This document shows, piece by piece, positions 40,064-50,689 of a DNA stretch of 64,000 nt. Location of the stretch: positions 12,610,601 to 12,674,600 of the forward strand of contig NC_039517.1 of assembly GCF_003672135.1 (NCBI RefSeq). The letters are read 5' to 3'. Position numbers and translations under genes: made by a program. Source of the DNA: Ooceraea biroi. Its lineage: Eukaryota; Arthropoda; Insecta; Hymenoptera; Formicidae. Numbering within the stretch: position 1 is the first letter of the stretch; each line of letters starts with the position of its first letter. The notes beneath the pieces were generated by a model, which was not told the origin of the DNA, ran no database searches, and worked only from the letters and a program-made list of their open reading frames with translations.

Positions 40064-41215
40064 TTGTCGATATCCTGTCGGGGTGAAACGCGAACGATCG
40101 ACAACATGGTTGGGAGCAGCGATATTCGTGAGCGTGAAAAGATCGCGAGGGCGATTGAGAAAACGAGCGAATCAATCCGCAAGAAACATCATGCTCTGAA
40201 GACCGGTATGATCGATGACGATATCGCTGTGAGGACACATTTCGGATCTATTATCGAACCACTGCAAAAGATCGTTGACAACTCGAGCACGCGCGCGGTG
40301 AAGGACGTGGCGGTTGAAGTACCCCGCACCCTGAAGCGCGAGCCGGACGTGGGGCTTGAAATACTACGCGCCCCGAAGCGTGAGAAGAAGAATGTGATAA
40401 GGAGTAGGGTAAAGAGGAAACTAGTGAACGGCTCGTCGGATCGCGAATCACATAAATCGAAACAGCCTCGAACCGAATCGAGCGATGCACCGGATGCGCC
40501 AACGATAACCTCTACGCAGCGTACGACGATCCAACCGCCGATGAATCTTCCAACCGAGGACGAGAACGTTTTCGAAACCACGAACGATTCGTTCGCAACG
40601 TCCGTTCAACGAGAAGTACAAACGCCAGAGGGTCAAGAAGCGTTGCGAACTCAATTAGGTCCACTGGGCCAAAAATTCATCGGGGCTGTAATACGCGGTG
40701 ACAAAGACATAGATAACGTTTACGGAGTTTATTTGAGCAAGGATGGAATGAAGTTCGGTTGTAAACCGTTCGACGTAGACCATGAAGATCACATAATTCT
40801 CGACAATGTTCGATACAAAGGTACACCAGGTCTTTACGAGCTGGTTTTCAAGAGAATTCCCAATGACATCGCGTACACGGTTGACGATTTGGAAAAGTAC
40901 AGGAGCGTGTTGCTGGTGACGAACGCGTATAGACGCGATCACAGCGCGCGAGGTCAGGTAAAGAGTAACAGGGGACACAAGTACAAATACATAATCGCGC
41001 CGTTACTACCAACTGAACCTAAGACGAAATCCGGAAGGGGATTACCCCGCGCTATGACACTGAACGACAATGCGATCGATTACGTGCACTGGGACGATTC
41101 CAACGAGCTGGTAGAGCGTCTACGATTGCTCAACGCTTCGCGTCAGGCCGGAAACAACTCTCACGACAACGAGATGCTGTCGATCATCGAGGAATTCGAG
41201 AAGCTGGTCTCATAA
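40064..41215 (+). CDS. Polinton B DUF8207-like protein
   Basis: 383 aa. The first ~190 residues are charged and low-complexity, with a helical start (EREKIARAIEKTSESIRKKH) and a basic, Ser/Pro/Thr-rich linker. The folded C-terminal domain carries FIGAVIRGDKDIDNVYGVYL, LDNVRYKGTPGLYEL(V)F, LLVTNAYRR and KYKYIIAPLLP, resembling the DUF8207 family common in arthropod Polintons. It ends in a coiled tail (EMLSIIEEFEKLV). The start at 40106 (MVGSSD) fits the A copy better and is the more likely true start. Function unknown; a DNA- or terminal-protein-related role has not been shown. Confidence 0.7.
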   Translation: MSISCRGETRTIDNMVGSSDIREREKIARAIEKTSESIRKKHHALKTGMIDDDIAVRTHFGSIIEPLQKIVDNSSTRAVKDVAVEVPRTLKREPDVGLEILRAPKREKKNVIRSRVKRKLVNGSSDRESHKSKQPRTESSDAPDAPTITSTQRTTIQPPMNLPTEDENVFETTNDSFATSVQREVQTPEGQEALRTQLGPLGQKFIGAVIRGDKDIDNVYGVYLSKDGMKFGCKPFDVDHEDHIILDNVRYKGTPGLYELVFKRIPNDIAYTVDDLEKYRSVLLVTNAYRRDHSARGQVKSNRGHKYKYIIAPLLPTEPKTKSGRGLPRAMTLNDNAIDYVHWDDSNELVERLRLLNASRQAGNNSHDNEMLSIIEEFEKLVS

Positions 41216-41264
41216 TAAATTGACTCGTGTATCGTCAGGATGACTCAATTCGTCGACGTCACTC

Positions 41265-41510
41265 ACATCGAACGTGTATCAAACGTGTATAAACGGCTCA
41301 ACAACGGCTGACGAACGTGTTTGAACGTGTATCGAACGTGGAACGAACGAGTCAAGAACATGGAATGAACGAGAACGCAAGTTTTAAGAACGTGTTTGAA
41401 CGTATATCGAACGTGTTTGAACGTGTATCGAACGTGGAACGAACGAGTCAAGAACATGGAACGAACGAGAACGCAAGTTTTAAGAACGTGGAACGAACTT
41501 CGCGAGGCTG
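41265..41510. repeat. Minisatellite of GAACGTG units in Polinton B
   Basis: Irregular tandem units built from GAACGTGT(TT)/TATCGAACGTG and a longer GAACGAGTCAAGAACATGGA block. The same words make the much longer arrays in A (49830-50260 and 50690-50880) at the same place, between the DUF8207-like and integrase genes. Frames read on either strand are composition artefacts. Confidence 0.85.
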
Positions 41511-41517
41511 ATATCAT

Positions 41518-41525
41518 TATAAATT
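41518..41525 (+). promoter_or_regulatory. TATA box of Polinton B coiled-coil gene
   Basis: TATAAATT in the conserved context GCTGATATCATTATAAATTGA, 19 bp before the ATG at 41544. The same block precedes three small genes in Polinton A. Confidence 0.55.
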
Positions 41526-41543
41526 GAACGTACCATTGAGCAC

Positions 41544-42065
41544 GTGAGTCAATCGAGCGGTGTTACTTGTAACGCGAATATGACGATCAACGAGTCTGAA
41601 ACGTTATTGCAGACGAGTGATAACATTGCTACGAAATCTAATATGGAGAAGAGCATCGATACTTTAGGAGTTAAACATGAAGAGCTCGAGAAGGAAATCA
41701 TCGATATGCAGAAAAAAATCGCCATGTTAGATTTCTACTAAGGCAGTCTTGACCGGAAAATAGACAGAAGAGTCGCTGAATTAAATGAAAAAATAGATAA
41801 GATGGATAAAAGATTCCCTACCGTTTACAGTACGCTTATAAGTCATGTGTCAAACAGAATCAACGATACAGAGGTAGGCTTCATTGAGCGTTTCCAAAAC
41901 GTTAACACCCGTTTGGATGCATATCAAAAAGAATTCAACGATGGAACACAAAGCATGAAGCATGAGCAAGAAGAGATTAATGCAGCTCAAAAACAATTTA
42001 ACGATATGATATGGGGGGAGAGATCGGTCATTGTGAGATCGTTGACGAGGCATAAAATGCTATAA
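41544..42065 (+). pseudogene. Coiled-coil protein of Polinton B, one stop
   Basis: 66 codons (SNMEKSIDTLGVKHEELEKE...) end in TAA at 41739-41741; the same frame then stays open to 42065 (RVAELNEKIDKMDKRFPT..., MKHEQEEINAAQKQFNDM). Heptad-like hydrophobic spacing over ~130 residues predicts a long coiled coil, as in fibre or tail-stalk proteins. It has no counterpart in Polinton A, which carries proline-rich genes at this place. The single stop may be recent. Fibre role is inference. Confidence 0.55.
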
Positions 42066-42172
42066 CGGAGCTCCGATCGAAGCATCCGAAAAATTAAATA
42101 TAAACGCAACAGTGTATTGGAAAACAACGTCATTACGAGCTGATTGGTCGATAGCTCTTCACTCTCTACGAT

Positions 42173-43123
42173 ATGACATCGGTGAAATCTGCTGTCAAAT
42201 GTTTCAAAAAGCGTCGACTCGTCGAAGAACTACATGCACCAGTGAGAAGGAATTTTCCACGAAGACGCGTCATTGTGTGTGGATTTGACGATCTGTGGCA
42301 AGCTGACCTCGTTGAGATGCGTCCGTATTCTCATGTCAACAGAGGATACTATTATATACTTACTGTCATCGACGTGCTGAGCAAGTACGCATGGGCCGTG
42401 CCACTCAGGAGCAAAGGTGGAAGCGAGGTAGCTGCTACGATCGCCGGGATAATTCGAGAGAGCAAGAGATATCCGAAAAACTTGCAAACCGACCAGGGAA
42501 AGGAATTTTACAATACTGACGTACAACGACTCATGCGGAAACATAACATCAATCACTACTCCACGTATTCGGTGTTGAAAGCTTCGATCGTCGAGCGATT
42601 CAACCGAACGTTGAAGAATAACATGTGGAAGATGTTTACGCTCAACGGAAATTACAAGTGGGTCGACGCGCTACCGCGGCTCGTTGCGGAGTACAACACC
42701 CGAAAACATCGAACGATCGGCATGCGACCCGCCGACGTTACCCCCGCGGACGCTGAGAGACTCTTGAGTATGGTGTACAGCGCGATAAAGATAGCGTGTC
42801 CAGCCAGGTTCAAAGTAGGCGACTCGGTACTCGTCAGCAAGTACAAGACGGTCTTTGAAAAGGGCTACACACCAAATTGGACCACCGAGGTGTTTAAGAT
42901 CGTCAAAGTGCAACATACCAATTCCGTGACCTATATACTCGAGGATTATCGTGGAAAATCTATCTCTGGAGCGTTCTATGAGCACGAGTTGCATCGTGCG
43001 AGGTATCCGGACGTGTATCTCGTGGAGAAAGTACTGCGCAGGAGAGGTGACAAGGTCTATGTGAAGTGGCTGGGATTCGATGTATCGCACAATTCATGGA
43101 TACACAAGGACAATGCTGTTTAA
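42173..43123 (+). CDS. Polinton B integrase with chromodomain
   Basis: 316 aa, open. Retroviral-type integrase core with D45 (LWQADLVEM), D107 (TDQGKEF) and E141 (IVERFNRTLK). An SH3-like C-terminal part (FKVGDSVLVSKYK) follows, then a chromodomain over the last ~36 residues (VEKVLRRRGDKVYVKWLGF, SWIHKD). The chromodomain may steer insertion by binding methylated histone tails; known of the family. The integrase would make the 6-bp staggered cuts that gave the GAAATC and GATCTT duplications. No N-terminal HHCC zinc motif is visible, so the start may be a little short. Confidence 0.92.
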   Translation: MTSVKSAVKCFKKRRLVEELHAPVRRNFPRRRVIVCGFDDLWQADLVEMRPYSHVNRGYYYILTVIDVLSKYAWAVPLRSKGGSEVAATIAGIIRESKRYPKNLQTDQGKEFYNTDVQRLMRKHNINHYSTYSVLKASIVERFNRTLKNNMWKMFTLNGNYKWVDALPRLVAEYNTRKHRTIGMRPADVTPADAERLLSMVYSAIKIACPARFKVGDSVLVSKYKTVFEKGYTPNWTTEVFKIVKVQHTNSVTYILEDYRGKSISGAFYEHELHRARYPDVYLVEKVLRRRGDKVYVKWLGFDVSHNSWIHKDNAV

Positions 43124-43243
43124 TACATTTATTTCTTTCTTCACAAACATAAGGCTATATAACAATATGATGTATACAATATATGAAAATATAAGAAAAT
43201 ACAATGAAATACAACTCTTTATTATTATCCTATGATACATATT

Positions 43244-46200
43244 TTATAACGGTACGCGGTAATGTCCCCATGGTAAGGTGTTTGTAGACTTGGGTACGAT
43301 GTATCGTTTATCGTCATGCGGACTCAGAGCGATTTTCGTCTCGTGAGCGGTGAACACGTTATGCAGCTTTGACTGTATACGGGATTGATCTCGAGTCATT
43401 TCTATGCAGTCTTTCAAACACTGCATGTAATCGTCGAACGTTATTGTTCGTGCGACTACATTGGTCTTAACACCTTTCGCTTTCTTCGTATCTTTTTTAC
43501 CATCTACCTTCAAAGCGTACATTTTCGCTCTAAGTCCGACGAATTCGGTCATTATCGCGCCATTGTTCTCATCTTTCATTAAACCTGGTACTTTTTTGTT
43601 CACGAGCGGAATATTATATATGTTGTCGGACGCGTAATCGCTTGTATCGAATCTCGGAATGTCGCGTTTCATTTGCTCGTATACATCATCACATTCGATA
43701 TGGTAAATTAAACTATCGGTATCCGTGTACACAACTTTGCATTTATCATGATAAAGAGGTAACATGTACTCATGATGAAACTCGTACAAACAGACCTTGG
43801 ATATATCGAGGATACACATACCCACGTAGATCGGTTTGTTGAACTTCACCTCGAGCTTATGCATTTCGATCGCGACCAGGTTTTCCGAAAAGACGCTGCG
43901 ACTATGGAAATTCGGTTTCGCGATCATTGCCTCCGCGCCGTACCTTCCGTTCCATTTCGCTAACAGCTTTACATCCACGTGATTGCGCACGTTCTCCATG
44001 GTTTTTCCGAATACCGCGTTATTCATCAGTTTATATAAATTTTTCTCGAAATCATTTTTAGCTGCTGCCCTAAATCGCGTGTTCAGTTCGATGTACTCGC
44101 GGAGCCATGGAGATTGTGCAAATTCTAAGACGCGATGAATTTTTGTGACGCGAAGACCGTGACGCGTACACTGTTGTAAATTGCGATAATGAATGACGTA
44201 CCGCTTCTTATCGCATAAAGTTGCGAGCAACTTATCCTGCCGTTTGCCTGGTGGTTTATCGCGCGTCGAACAGAACGGTAGGTCAGCGTGCGCGTCATGG
44301 AGATGTCGCGGATACTCGAGATCGACTTCGAGTACGTATCCTTTTGGTGAATCGGGAGTGACAGCGATCACGTTGAAATTGGAAGTGTCATCGACCCATC
44401 GAAAGTTCGCATAGGGCAGTGGCTGACACATTGCCGATCCGTATAAATTATTAACATCAAAGTACATTAAATAAGATGAAGGTTTCGATGGGTCGTACGA
44501 CTGCATGTACTTATTGTTAGCTTGCGCGTACCTGTGTGAACATTGGCTCAGGCCGCCGCGTATACCCCGTTCTACGAACATGACCATATCAATATCGGTA
44601 AGGAGTTCAAAATTTATACGCGTATGTTTGAGCATCGCATCCTACGTAAAACCGAGCAAAGTGTAATAATACGCAGGATCAAGACCATAACTGTTGATGC
44701 AACTATCGCGAAAATTCTCGAATACGTCGGCCAACAACAAGACATCCGTTTTTAAGTATAAATCGCTGTACTCGCCGAGCGTTCGAATGGTGAACCGTTG
44801 CCACACGTTGACAGCGTGCGCGTAATCGCTCTCGGATACCGTATCACCTGTCAGAGAACTATAGAACGATTCGCGCGGCGGTAGGCGAGTATCCTCAATT
44901 TTTCGGCGCAATCCACGTACTCGTAAAGGAACACGCCCTTTCGCCGTAAGTAAATCAAAGTCGTTGGTAGAGAGGTGCGCAAATTCGGATCGTACAATTC
45001 TGAGTTTATCCTTATTTAAATATGACGATAACTTATCCAGGCTACTGCTCAGGAATTTATATGAATCGATGAACCGCAATTGCACGTGGTTACGCCATTT
45101 TTTGTTATCTGACTCATTAACATGTTTTGTAAAGGAAATATATTTTTTTTTGTTTATCGGTAATACATCGATAGCGCCCTCGAACGCGGTAGCTATTTCT
45201 TTAATGATAAAATGTGAGTTGTAGCCGGATAAATTATGAAACACTATCGGAATGGTATAGGAATCTTTGTAATTTAAGTTACAATTAGAATGTGCGGGAC
45301 CTCTGTACCGACCGGTGAGATGACAATGATCGCATACTCGCGTGTCGTCTGACGCGAATGGTTTCTCGCAGATATGGCAATGCGTTGCACTATTATACTT
45401 TTCACACTCGTCTCGCGTTAGATTTTTCATGGGGACATTTCTAGATAAAATTGCTTTCACGCGATGCGCTAAATCTTTTAATTGCTCGACGAACCACGCT
45501 ATGCAGTCGGTATCGCGACAGGATCGGTATCCGGATAATGACGCATCATAATTACATCGCACGTAATACCCGATGCTGAATACCTGGTGACGATGGTACA
45601 GCTTCGGGTTGTCCTCCCCCGTCTTCTGCAGAATACATTCCAGATCGGCGTACACGACGAACGGTATTCTCTCCTTCCTGTTGTAGTTGGTGAAACTTAA
45701 CCACTTGTCCTCTTCATTTAGCAGAACGATGGCACAGTCATTCATTCGTTGGCAATCCGCGGTGTGGGCCTTCAATTTCTCGTTGTTATGGAAAAAATGT
45801 AGACATCTGTAAGAATGGATGGATTTGTTACTTAATTTATTCTAGCAATGCATAAGTATTTGCTGATTATATAAAGGTATAATAACACTACTTACCGATC
45901 ACAAATATATTTTTTTCGTTTAATGCTGCTAAGTTGTGAGCTCACCAGCCGAGACAGATTCTTGATGTACGCGAAATGTCCCACGTTGTCAAGCGGATCC
46001 TGCATATACAGCAGGTTCACATGCTTGCACTTCTTCTCATCAGCGAGTCGTATCGGCACGATCATGAGTTTTTCCTCTTCCTTCTTCTTCTTCTCCTGGA
46101 TGGCATATACATTTATTGAGATGTTCAGAAGCTCAAATATTTTATTTGCTTCAACGACACTGGAAACTCTATGCCCTTGAGATTCAGCACCGTTGTATAA

Positions 46201-47015
46201 TGCGGATAGGAAGATTGACGTTCCGTGTGTCTTTCCGCTGGATACAGAGTGGCAATCACCGACCACGCGAAGCACGCATTGTCCTTCGATTGCACGTTCA
46301 CCACTGCTTTCTTCGTCTTTATCTCCTCCGGTAATTTAATGCGACATCCAGCGTGCATCGGATTGTGTCTGTTCACGTTGATGGTCAAGTTCAATATACG
46401 CGACAATGCCCACCCGCTATCACGCTCCTGGAACTCCTCGAGAGACGCTAGGGTGGGTTCGATCACGTATTGCGTGAACCACTCTTGCAAATCCAATGTC
46501 TTAAAGAGTTCACGATTTCTCGTGTTTATACTTCTATTAGCGGTCTTCTCACCCGCCACGAACTCCCCATTGAACATGGTGTTCACTTTTACGTTGCTAT
46601 GTCTATCAATAGCGTTGCGCACATGCTCTAGCACTACATCACGAGCGTCCTCCAAGAATCGTCGCGGGTCGATGTAATCCACGTTGATCACCGCACCGGT
46701 GAGAATTCGGTTTTTGAACGCGGTATCAATCTCTCGCCAAGAGAGTTTTGTGTTGGAAGGCTGTTCGGCGTGGTCACCGCCGCCGACATGTATAAAACGT
46801 GTTTCCAATTCTTTCTTCAATCCCTCGAGCTGCGTGATTCGAGCCACTAACGAGTGATTTCGTCCTAGAGATAGTCGTGGACGCTTAGCACGGCATTGTT
46901 CCTCTAATTTTTCGATGCACTCGTCACATCGCTGCGCCCATGCAAAATATTCGCCCAATGTTGTCACTTGCGATGACTCTGCTGCAACATCTTTTTCGAT
47001 TTGATAGAGTTCCAT
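43244..47015 (-). pseudogene. Polinton B protein-primed DNA polymerase B, two lesions
   Basis: Exon 1 is 47015-45896; the intron 45895-45807 (89 nt) has GTAAGT...ACAG ends; exon 2 is 45806-43244. Exon 1 starts MELYQIEKDVAAESS, has FAWSVIATLYPAERHTER, and ends in a zinc-finger-like ICDR|CLHFF split by the intron. Exon 2 has the exonuclease start (VVYADLECIL), FHNLSGYNSHF, and polymerase motifs A (DVNNLYGSAM), B (KLMNNAVFGKTMEN) and C (VYTDTDSLIYH). A frameshift lies near 46130-46270 and a TAG replaces the tryptophan of GFTWDAML at about 44640. The family is phi29-like protein-primed; this copy cannot make full-length enzyme. Confidence 0.9.
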
Positions 47016-47018
47016 TTT

Positions 47019-47165
47019 GAGACGCTATTTTAAACATCACTTTTCACGCAGATTTTTTCATACAAAGAACTTTACTCGAACTCCTTACTCTTTTATATTA
47101 GGGAAATATCTTGGGAGGAGGAGTTTACCACAAATTTAGAATTTTATGGATGGAGACATCGCGTA
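47019..47165. other. Short upstream region of Polinton B polymerase
   Basis: 147 bp between the polymerase start and the right TIR. It should hold the polymerase promoter on the minus strand. No clear TATA box. Confidence 0.4.
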
Positions 47166-47918
47166 AAGCGATTTGTTAGAGGCGAGGGTGGAGACTTTGC
47201 TCGATAAGTGATTGGTTTCAAAATTTGTGGGAGATGGAACTTGGTGAGGAGGGGATTTATTGTTAATATTTGGGATTGCAGGTAATAAACTTCCAACAGC
47301 GAGCGAGTCTATATCGCCTTTGTATTTTCTGATAGAAAATTTAGGATTTAGATAAAAATACTTTTTCATGCTATCGAGTACATTATGATAAAAAAATATT
47401 TTTCGTGCTATCGAATGCATTATGATACCATACTAAGTCCTGTACCACTCGCGATAAACGTTTAGACGATATGATGTAATGTAAAAATGACTTACCTATG
47501 TCAGGATTGAACTTGGAGCGGGTTGCCTATATAACCACTCACTCAATCACCTGAACCATGCAGATTATGATAAGGTTTGAAAAATGCCCTCAACTTCGCT
47601 TATCCGTTGGAATGTTTTACATCTTATAACATGTTAAACATTCCAACAGCCGAGTGTCGGCACTCAAATAGAGATATGACGGTTCGTCATATTCTTAGAA
47701 AATTTTCCCTACATTAGAGATAGAAAAGTGACGCAGGGTCATAAAACATACCCTTCGTGACGTCATACCCCCCCCCCTCACCCGCCCCCGGTTGGACTGC
47801 CGCCGCTGACTCAGAACCGATATGGGTTAGGACCGAGCATGAGTCATAACTGACCTGGGTTAGGCCCTATCTTACCCCCTCCCCAAAAGTGGATCAGAAC
47901 CCGCTTAGTTGTACTACT
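47166..47918. repeat. Polinton B right TIR
   Basis: Inverted partner of 33020-33773. bZIP-type sites: TGACGTCA at 47758-47765, TGACTCA at 47807-47813 and TGAGTCA at 47840-47846. Confidence 0.92.
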
Positions 47919-47924
47919 GAAATC
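47919..47924. other. Target-site duplication of Polinton B, right copy
   Basis: GAAATC, identical to 33014-33019. Confidence 0.95.
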
Positions 47925-48347
47925 GGCTACTTCACGTTCTCCAATAACAGTGACGTCATTCCATCGAACGAGGCGCGTCCAAACTCGATCTTCGTCTTCG
48001 ATGACGTGGCGTGCGATAAGCAAGATACGGTGAGAGAATACTTTGCGATGGGGCGACACTCGAACGTCGACTGTTTCTATCTCTGTCAGACGTACGCGAG
48101 AATACCAAAACATCTTATACGCGACAACGCGTACCTGCTGATCCTGTTCAAACAGGATGGTACCAACTTAAAACACGTGTACAACGATCACGCGAATACC
48201 GACATGTCGTACGATGATTTCTGTGCGTTGTGTCGCAGTTGTTGGCAACGCAAGTACGGTTTCGTAGTGATAGACAAGGACAGCCCGCTCGCTAAAGGTC
48301 GATACAGAAACGGATTTAACGTGTTTGCGTTACCGCGGAGCGATTAG
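47925..48347 (+). pseudogene. Polinton A packaging ATPase, 3' part
   Basis: Resumes the ATPase exactly where Polinton B entered: GYFTFSNNSDVI, Walker B IFVFDDVACDK, QTYARIPKHLIRDNAYLLI, then a Cys-rich stretch (CALCRSCWQRKYG) and a stop. No stops in this half. An ORF start at 47889 lies in the TIR and is an artefact. Confidence 0.92.
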
Positions 48348-49495
48348 TTGATGATCGACAACATGGCTGGGAGTACTGACATTCTTGAGCGTGAAAAGAT
48401 CGCGAGGGCGATTGAGAAAACGAGCGAATCGATCCGCAAGAAACATCGTGCTCTGAAGACCGGTAGGATCGAGGACGATATCGCGGTGAAGAGACACCTC
48501 GGACCTATTATCGAGCCACTGCAAAGGATCGTTGACAACTCGAGCACGCGTGCGATAAAGGACGAGCCGGGCGTGGCGGTTAAAGTACCCCCGAAGCGCG
48601 AGCCGGACGTAGAGCTCGTAGTACCACTCACCCCGAACCGTGAAAAGAAGAAGAAGAACGTGATAAGGAGTAGCGTAAAGAAGAAACGAGCGAACGACTC
48701 GTCGGATCGCGAATCAAACGAATCGAAACAGCCGCGAACCGAATCGAGCGATGCACCGGATGCGCCAACGATAACCTCTACGCAGCGTACGACGATCCAA
48801 CCGCCGACGAATCTTCCAACCGAGGACGAGAACGTTTTCGAAACCACGAAAGATTCGTTCGTGACGTCCGTTCAATGAGAGGTGCAAACGTCAGAGGGTC
48901 AGGAGGCGTTGTGGGCTCACTTGGGCCCGCTGAGTCGAAAGTATGTTGAGGCTGTCATACGCGGTGACAAAGCATAGATACCGTTTACGGAGTTTATTTG
49001 GACAGCGATGGAATGAAGTTCGGTAGTCTTCGATTCGAGATAGACAACAACGATAACATACTTCTCGACAATGTGCGCTACAAAGGTACACCTGGTCTTT
49101 ACGAGCTGATTTTCAAGAGACATCCCGACGAGGACGTGTTCACAGATAACGATTTGCAAAAGTACAGGAGCATGCTGCTGGTGACGAACGCGTATAGACG
49201 CAATCACAGCGCGCGGGGTCAGGTAAAGAGTAACAGGGGGTACAAGTACAAATACATAATCGCGCCGTTACTACCATCTGAACCCACGAAGAAAAAGAAA
49301 TCCGGACAAGGATTACCCCGTACCATGACACTGAACGACAACGCGATCGACTACGTGCACTGGGACGATCCCAACGAGCTGGTGGATCGTCTATGATTGC
49401 TCGACGCTTCGCGTCAAGCCGGAAACAACTCTCACGACAACGAGATGCTGTCGATCATCGAGGAACTTCGAGAAGCTGGTATCGTTATAAATTGA
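48348..49495 (+). pseudogene. Polinton A DUF8207-like protein, broken
   Basis: First frame 48348-48878 (basic Ser/Pro/Thr-rich half) ends at a TGA where B has CGA for arginine. After a frameshift near 48974 the folded domain continues at 48998-49396 (LLDNVRYKGTPGLYEL, LLVTNAYRRNHSARG, KYKYIIAPLLP). A third lesion at 49394 cuts the coiled tail, which can still be read to about 49495. The tail end overlaps the first TATA-bearing promoter block. Confidence 0.8.
49487..49494 (+). promoter_or_regulatory. TATA box before proline-rich gene 1
   Basis: TATAAATT within CTTCGAGAAGCTGGTATCGT TATAAATTGACACGCGTATC. The block recurs at 50262 and 50877 (and 41505 in Polinton B), each time 80-90 bp before a small proline-rich or coiled-coil ORF. 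Confidence 0.6.
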
Positions 49496-49575
49496 CACGC
49501 GTATCATCGAGACGAACCAGTTCGTCGTCGACGTCACTCGTATCGCGCGAATATCTCTCTCACCAAAATTTGAAC

Positions 49576-49824
49576 ATGAAGGATTACAAGGGCGCGCTAA
49601 ACGATCTTCGAAAGGGACTCACAGATTTCCAAAGAGTGGTCAACGTATACAACAATCCTCCTCCCCCACTCCCCCCGCGGGGCACGCTAAACAATCTTCG
49701 ACAGGCGCTCACGGATCTTAAAAGTATGACCGAAGACAAAAGACAGGGTCCTCCAGTCCCCCCGCGGAGCTCCAGCCTCAGCGAATCGTCCTGGAATGAC
49801 TCTGGAAGGGGTACGAACAAGTAA
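49576..49824 (+). CDS. Proline-rich small protein 1 of Polinton A (82 aa)
   Basis: Starts MKDYKGALNDLRKGLTD. The motif NDLR-x-x-L-x-D-(F/L) appears twice (again at NNLRQALTDLKSM), each followed by a polyproline run: PPPPLPPRG and GPPVPPRSS, which match class II SH3-binding cores. It ends SSSLSESSWNDSGRG. The ATG chosen is the one conserved by position in copy 3 and destroyed in copy 2. It may recruit host SH3/WW-domain proteins; that is inference. Confidence 0.6.
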   Translation: MKDYKGALNDLRKGLTDFQRVVNVYNNPPPPLPPRGTLNNLRQALTDLKSMTEDKRQGPPVPPRSSSLSESSWNDSGRGTNK

Positions 49825-49829
49825 CGGGC

Positions 49830-50260
49830 GACCGCGAATAGCTCAGCAACAGGTACCAAACAGGTACCGAACAGCTCAACAACAGATATCAAACAGGTAC
49901 CGAACAGCTCAACAACAGATACGAACAGGTACCGAACAGGTGCAAACGGGTATCGAACGTGTAACGTGTATCAAATAGGTACAATCAGATACCGGGCGTG
50001 TATCGAACAGTTTTGGGACATAATGTAATTAACGCACGTTTTACGAACGTGGAACGAGTGGGTCAAGAATGTGTATCGAACGCGAACGCACGTTTTAAGA
50101 ACGTGGAACGAACGGGTCAAGAACGTGTATCGAACGCAAACGCATGTTTTAAGAACATGGAACGAACGTGTTTGAACGTGTATCGAACGCGAACACACGT
50201 TTTAAGAACGTGTATCGAACGTGTTTGAACGTGTACCGTACATAGAACGAACGAGTCAAG
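49830..50260. repeat. Minisatellite of GAACAGGT/GAACGTGT units
   Basis: Short degenerate units (GGTACCGAACAGCTCAACAACAG, then AACGTGGAACGAACGGGTCAAG-type) fill the gap between the first and second small gene. They resemble decayed copies of one ancestral ~9-12-bp word shared with 41265-41510. Confidence 0.8.
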
Positions 50261-50282
50261 AACTTCGCGCGGCTGATATCAT

Positions 50283-50290
50283 TATAAAGT
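50283..50290 (+). promoter_or_regulatory. TATA box before proline-rich gene 2
   Basis: TATAAAGT in the second copy of the promoter block (50262-50330). Confidence 0.55.
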
Positions 50291-50366
50291 GACACGTGCA
50301 TCAGCAAGACGAACCAGTCGATCAACGACACTCGTATCGAAGGAATATCTCTCACCAAATTGGAAC

Positions 50367-50687
50367 ATAAAGGATTATCGGGGCGCGCTAGACGATCTTC
50401 GAAGTATGTCCGATAGCAAAAGGCAGGGCCCTCCAGTCCCCCCGAAGAGCATCCCTCTCCCACTCCCCCCGCGCCACTGCTTCAGCGCCCCTCCACGTCG
50501 CCCTCCCCCATACCGCCCCCGCGGAGCTCCAGCCTCGGCGAATCGTCCTGGAATAACTCTGGAAGGAGTGCGAACCCCTTCCTTCCCCCGCGGAGCTCCG
50601 GCCTCGGCGAATCGTCCTGGAATAACTTTGGAAGGAGTACGAACCCCTTCCTGTAGTAACGGACGACCGCGAACGGCTCAACAATAG
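50367..50687 (+). pseudogene. Proline-rich small protein 2 of Polinton A, start lost
   Basis: Same layout as copy 1 (KDYRGALDDLRSM, GPPVPPKS, PLPLPPRH) but the start codon reads ATA, so it is open without an ATG at the expected place. A 60-bp direct repeat inside (about 50511-50570 and 50571-50634) has expanded its proline/alanine part (RGAPASANRPGITLEGVRTP twice). Confidence 0.55.
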
Positions 50688-50689
50688 AT

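Larger units (their letters stand above)
33020..47918. mobile_element. Polinton/Maverick B (inner copy), 14.9 kb
   Basis: Complete TIR-to-TIR Polinton with 6-bp TSD GAAATC, inserted in the ATPase gene of Polinton A. Termini are AGTAGTATAACTAAGCGGG (left) and AGTAGTACAACTAAGCGGG (right, complement). TIRs are ~754 bp. Gene order is the same as in A. All capsid-block genes and ATPase, DUF8207-like and integrase genes are open. Damage seen: His-to-Tyr in the protease, a stop in the coiled-coil gene, and a frameshift and a stop in the polymerase. It is thus younger than A but not autonomous as it stands. Confidence 0.97.

Noticed and set aside
40189..40654. Long antisense ORFs opposite the DUF8207-like gene
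   Set aside because: Ser/Arg-rich antisense shadows of a low-complexity coding region; no separate evidence.
49971..50228. ORFs made of repeated NVERTGQE / HVLKTC-type units
   Set aside because: Minisatellite translations on both strands; the units drift without regard to reading frame.
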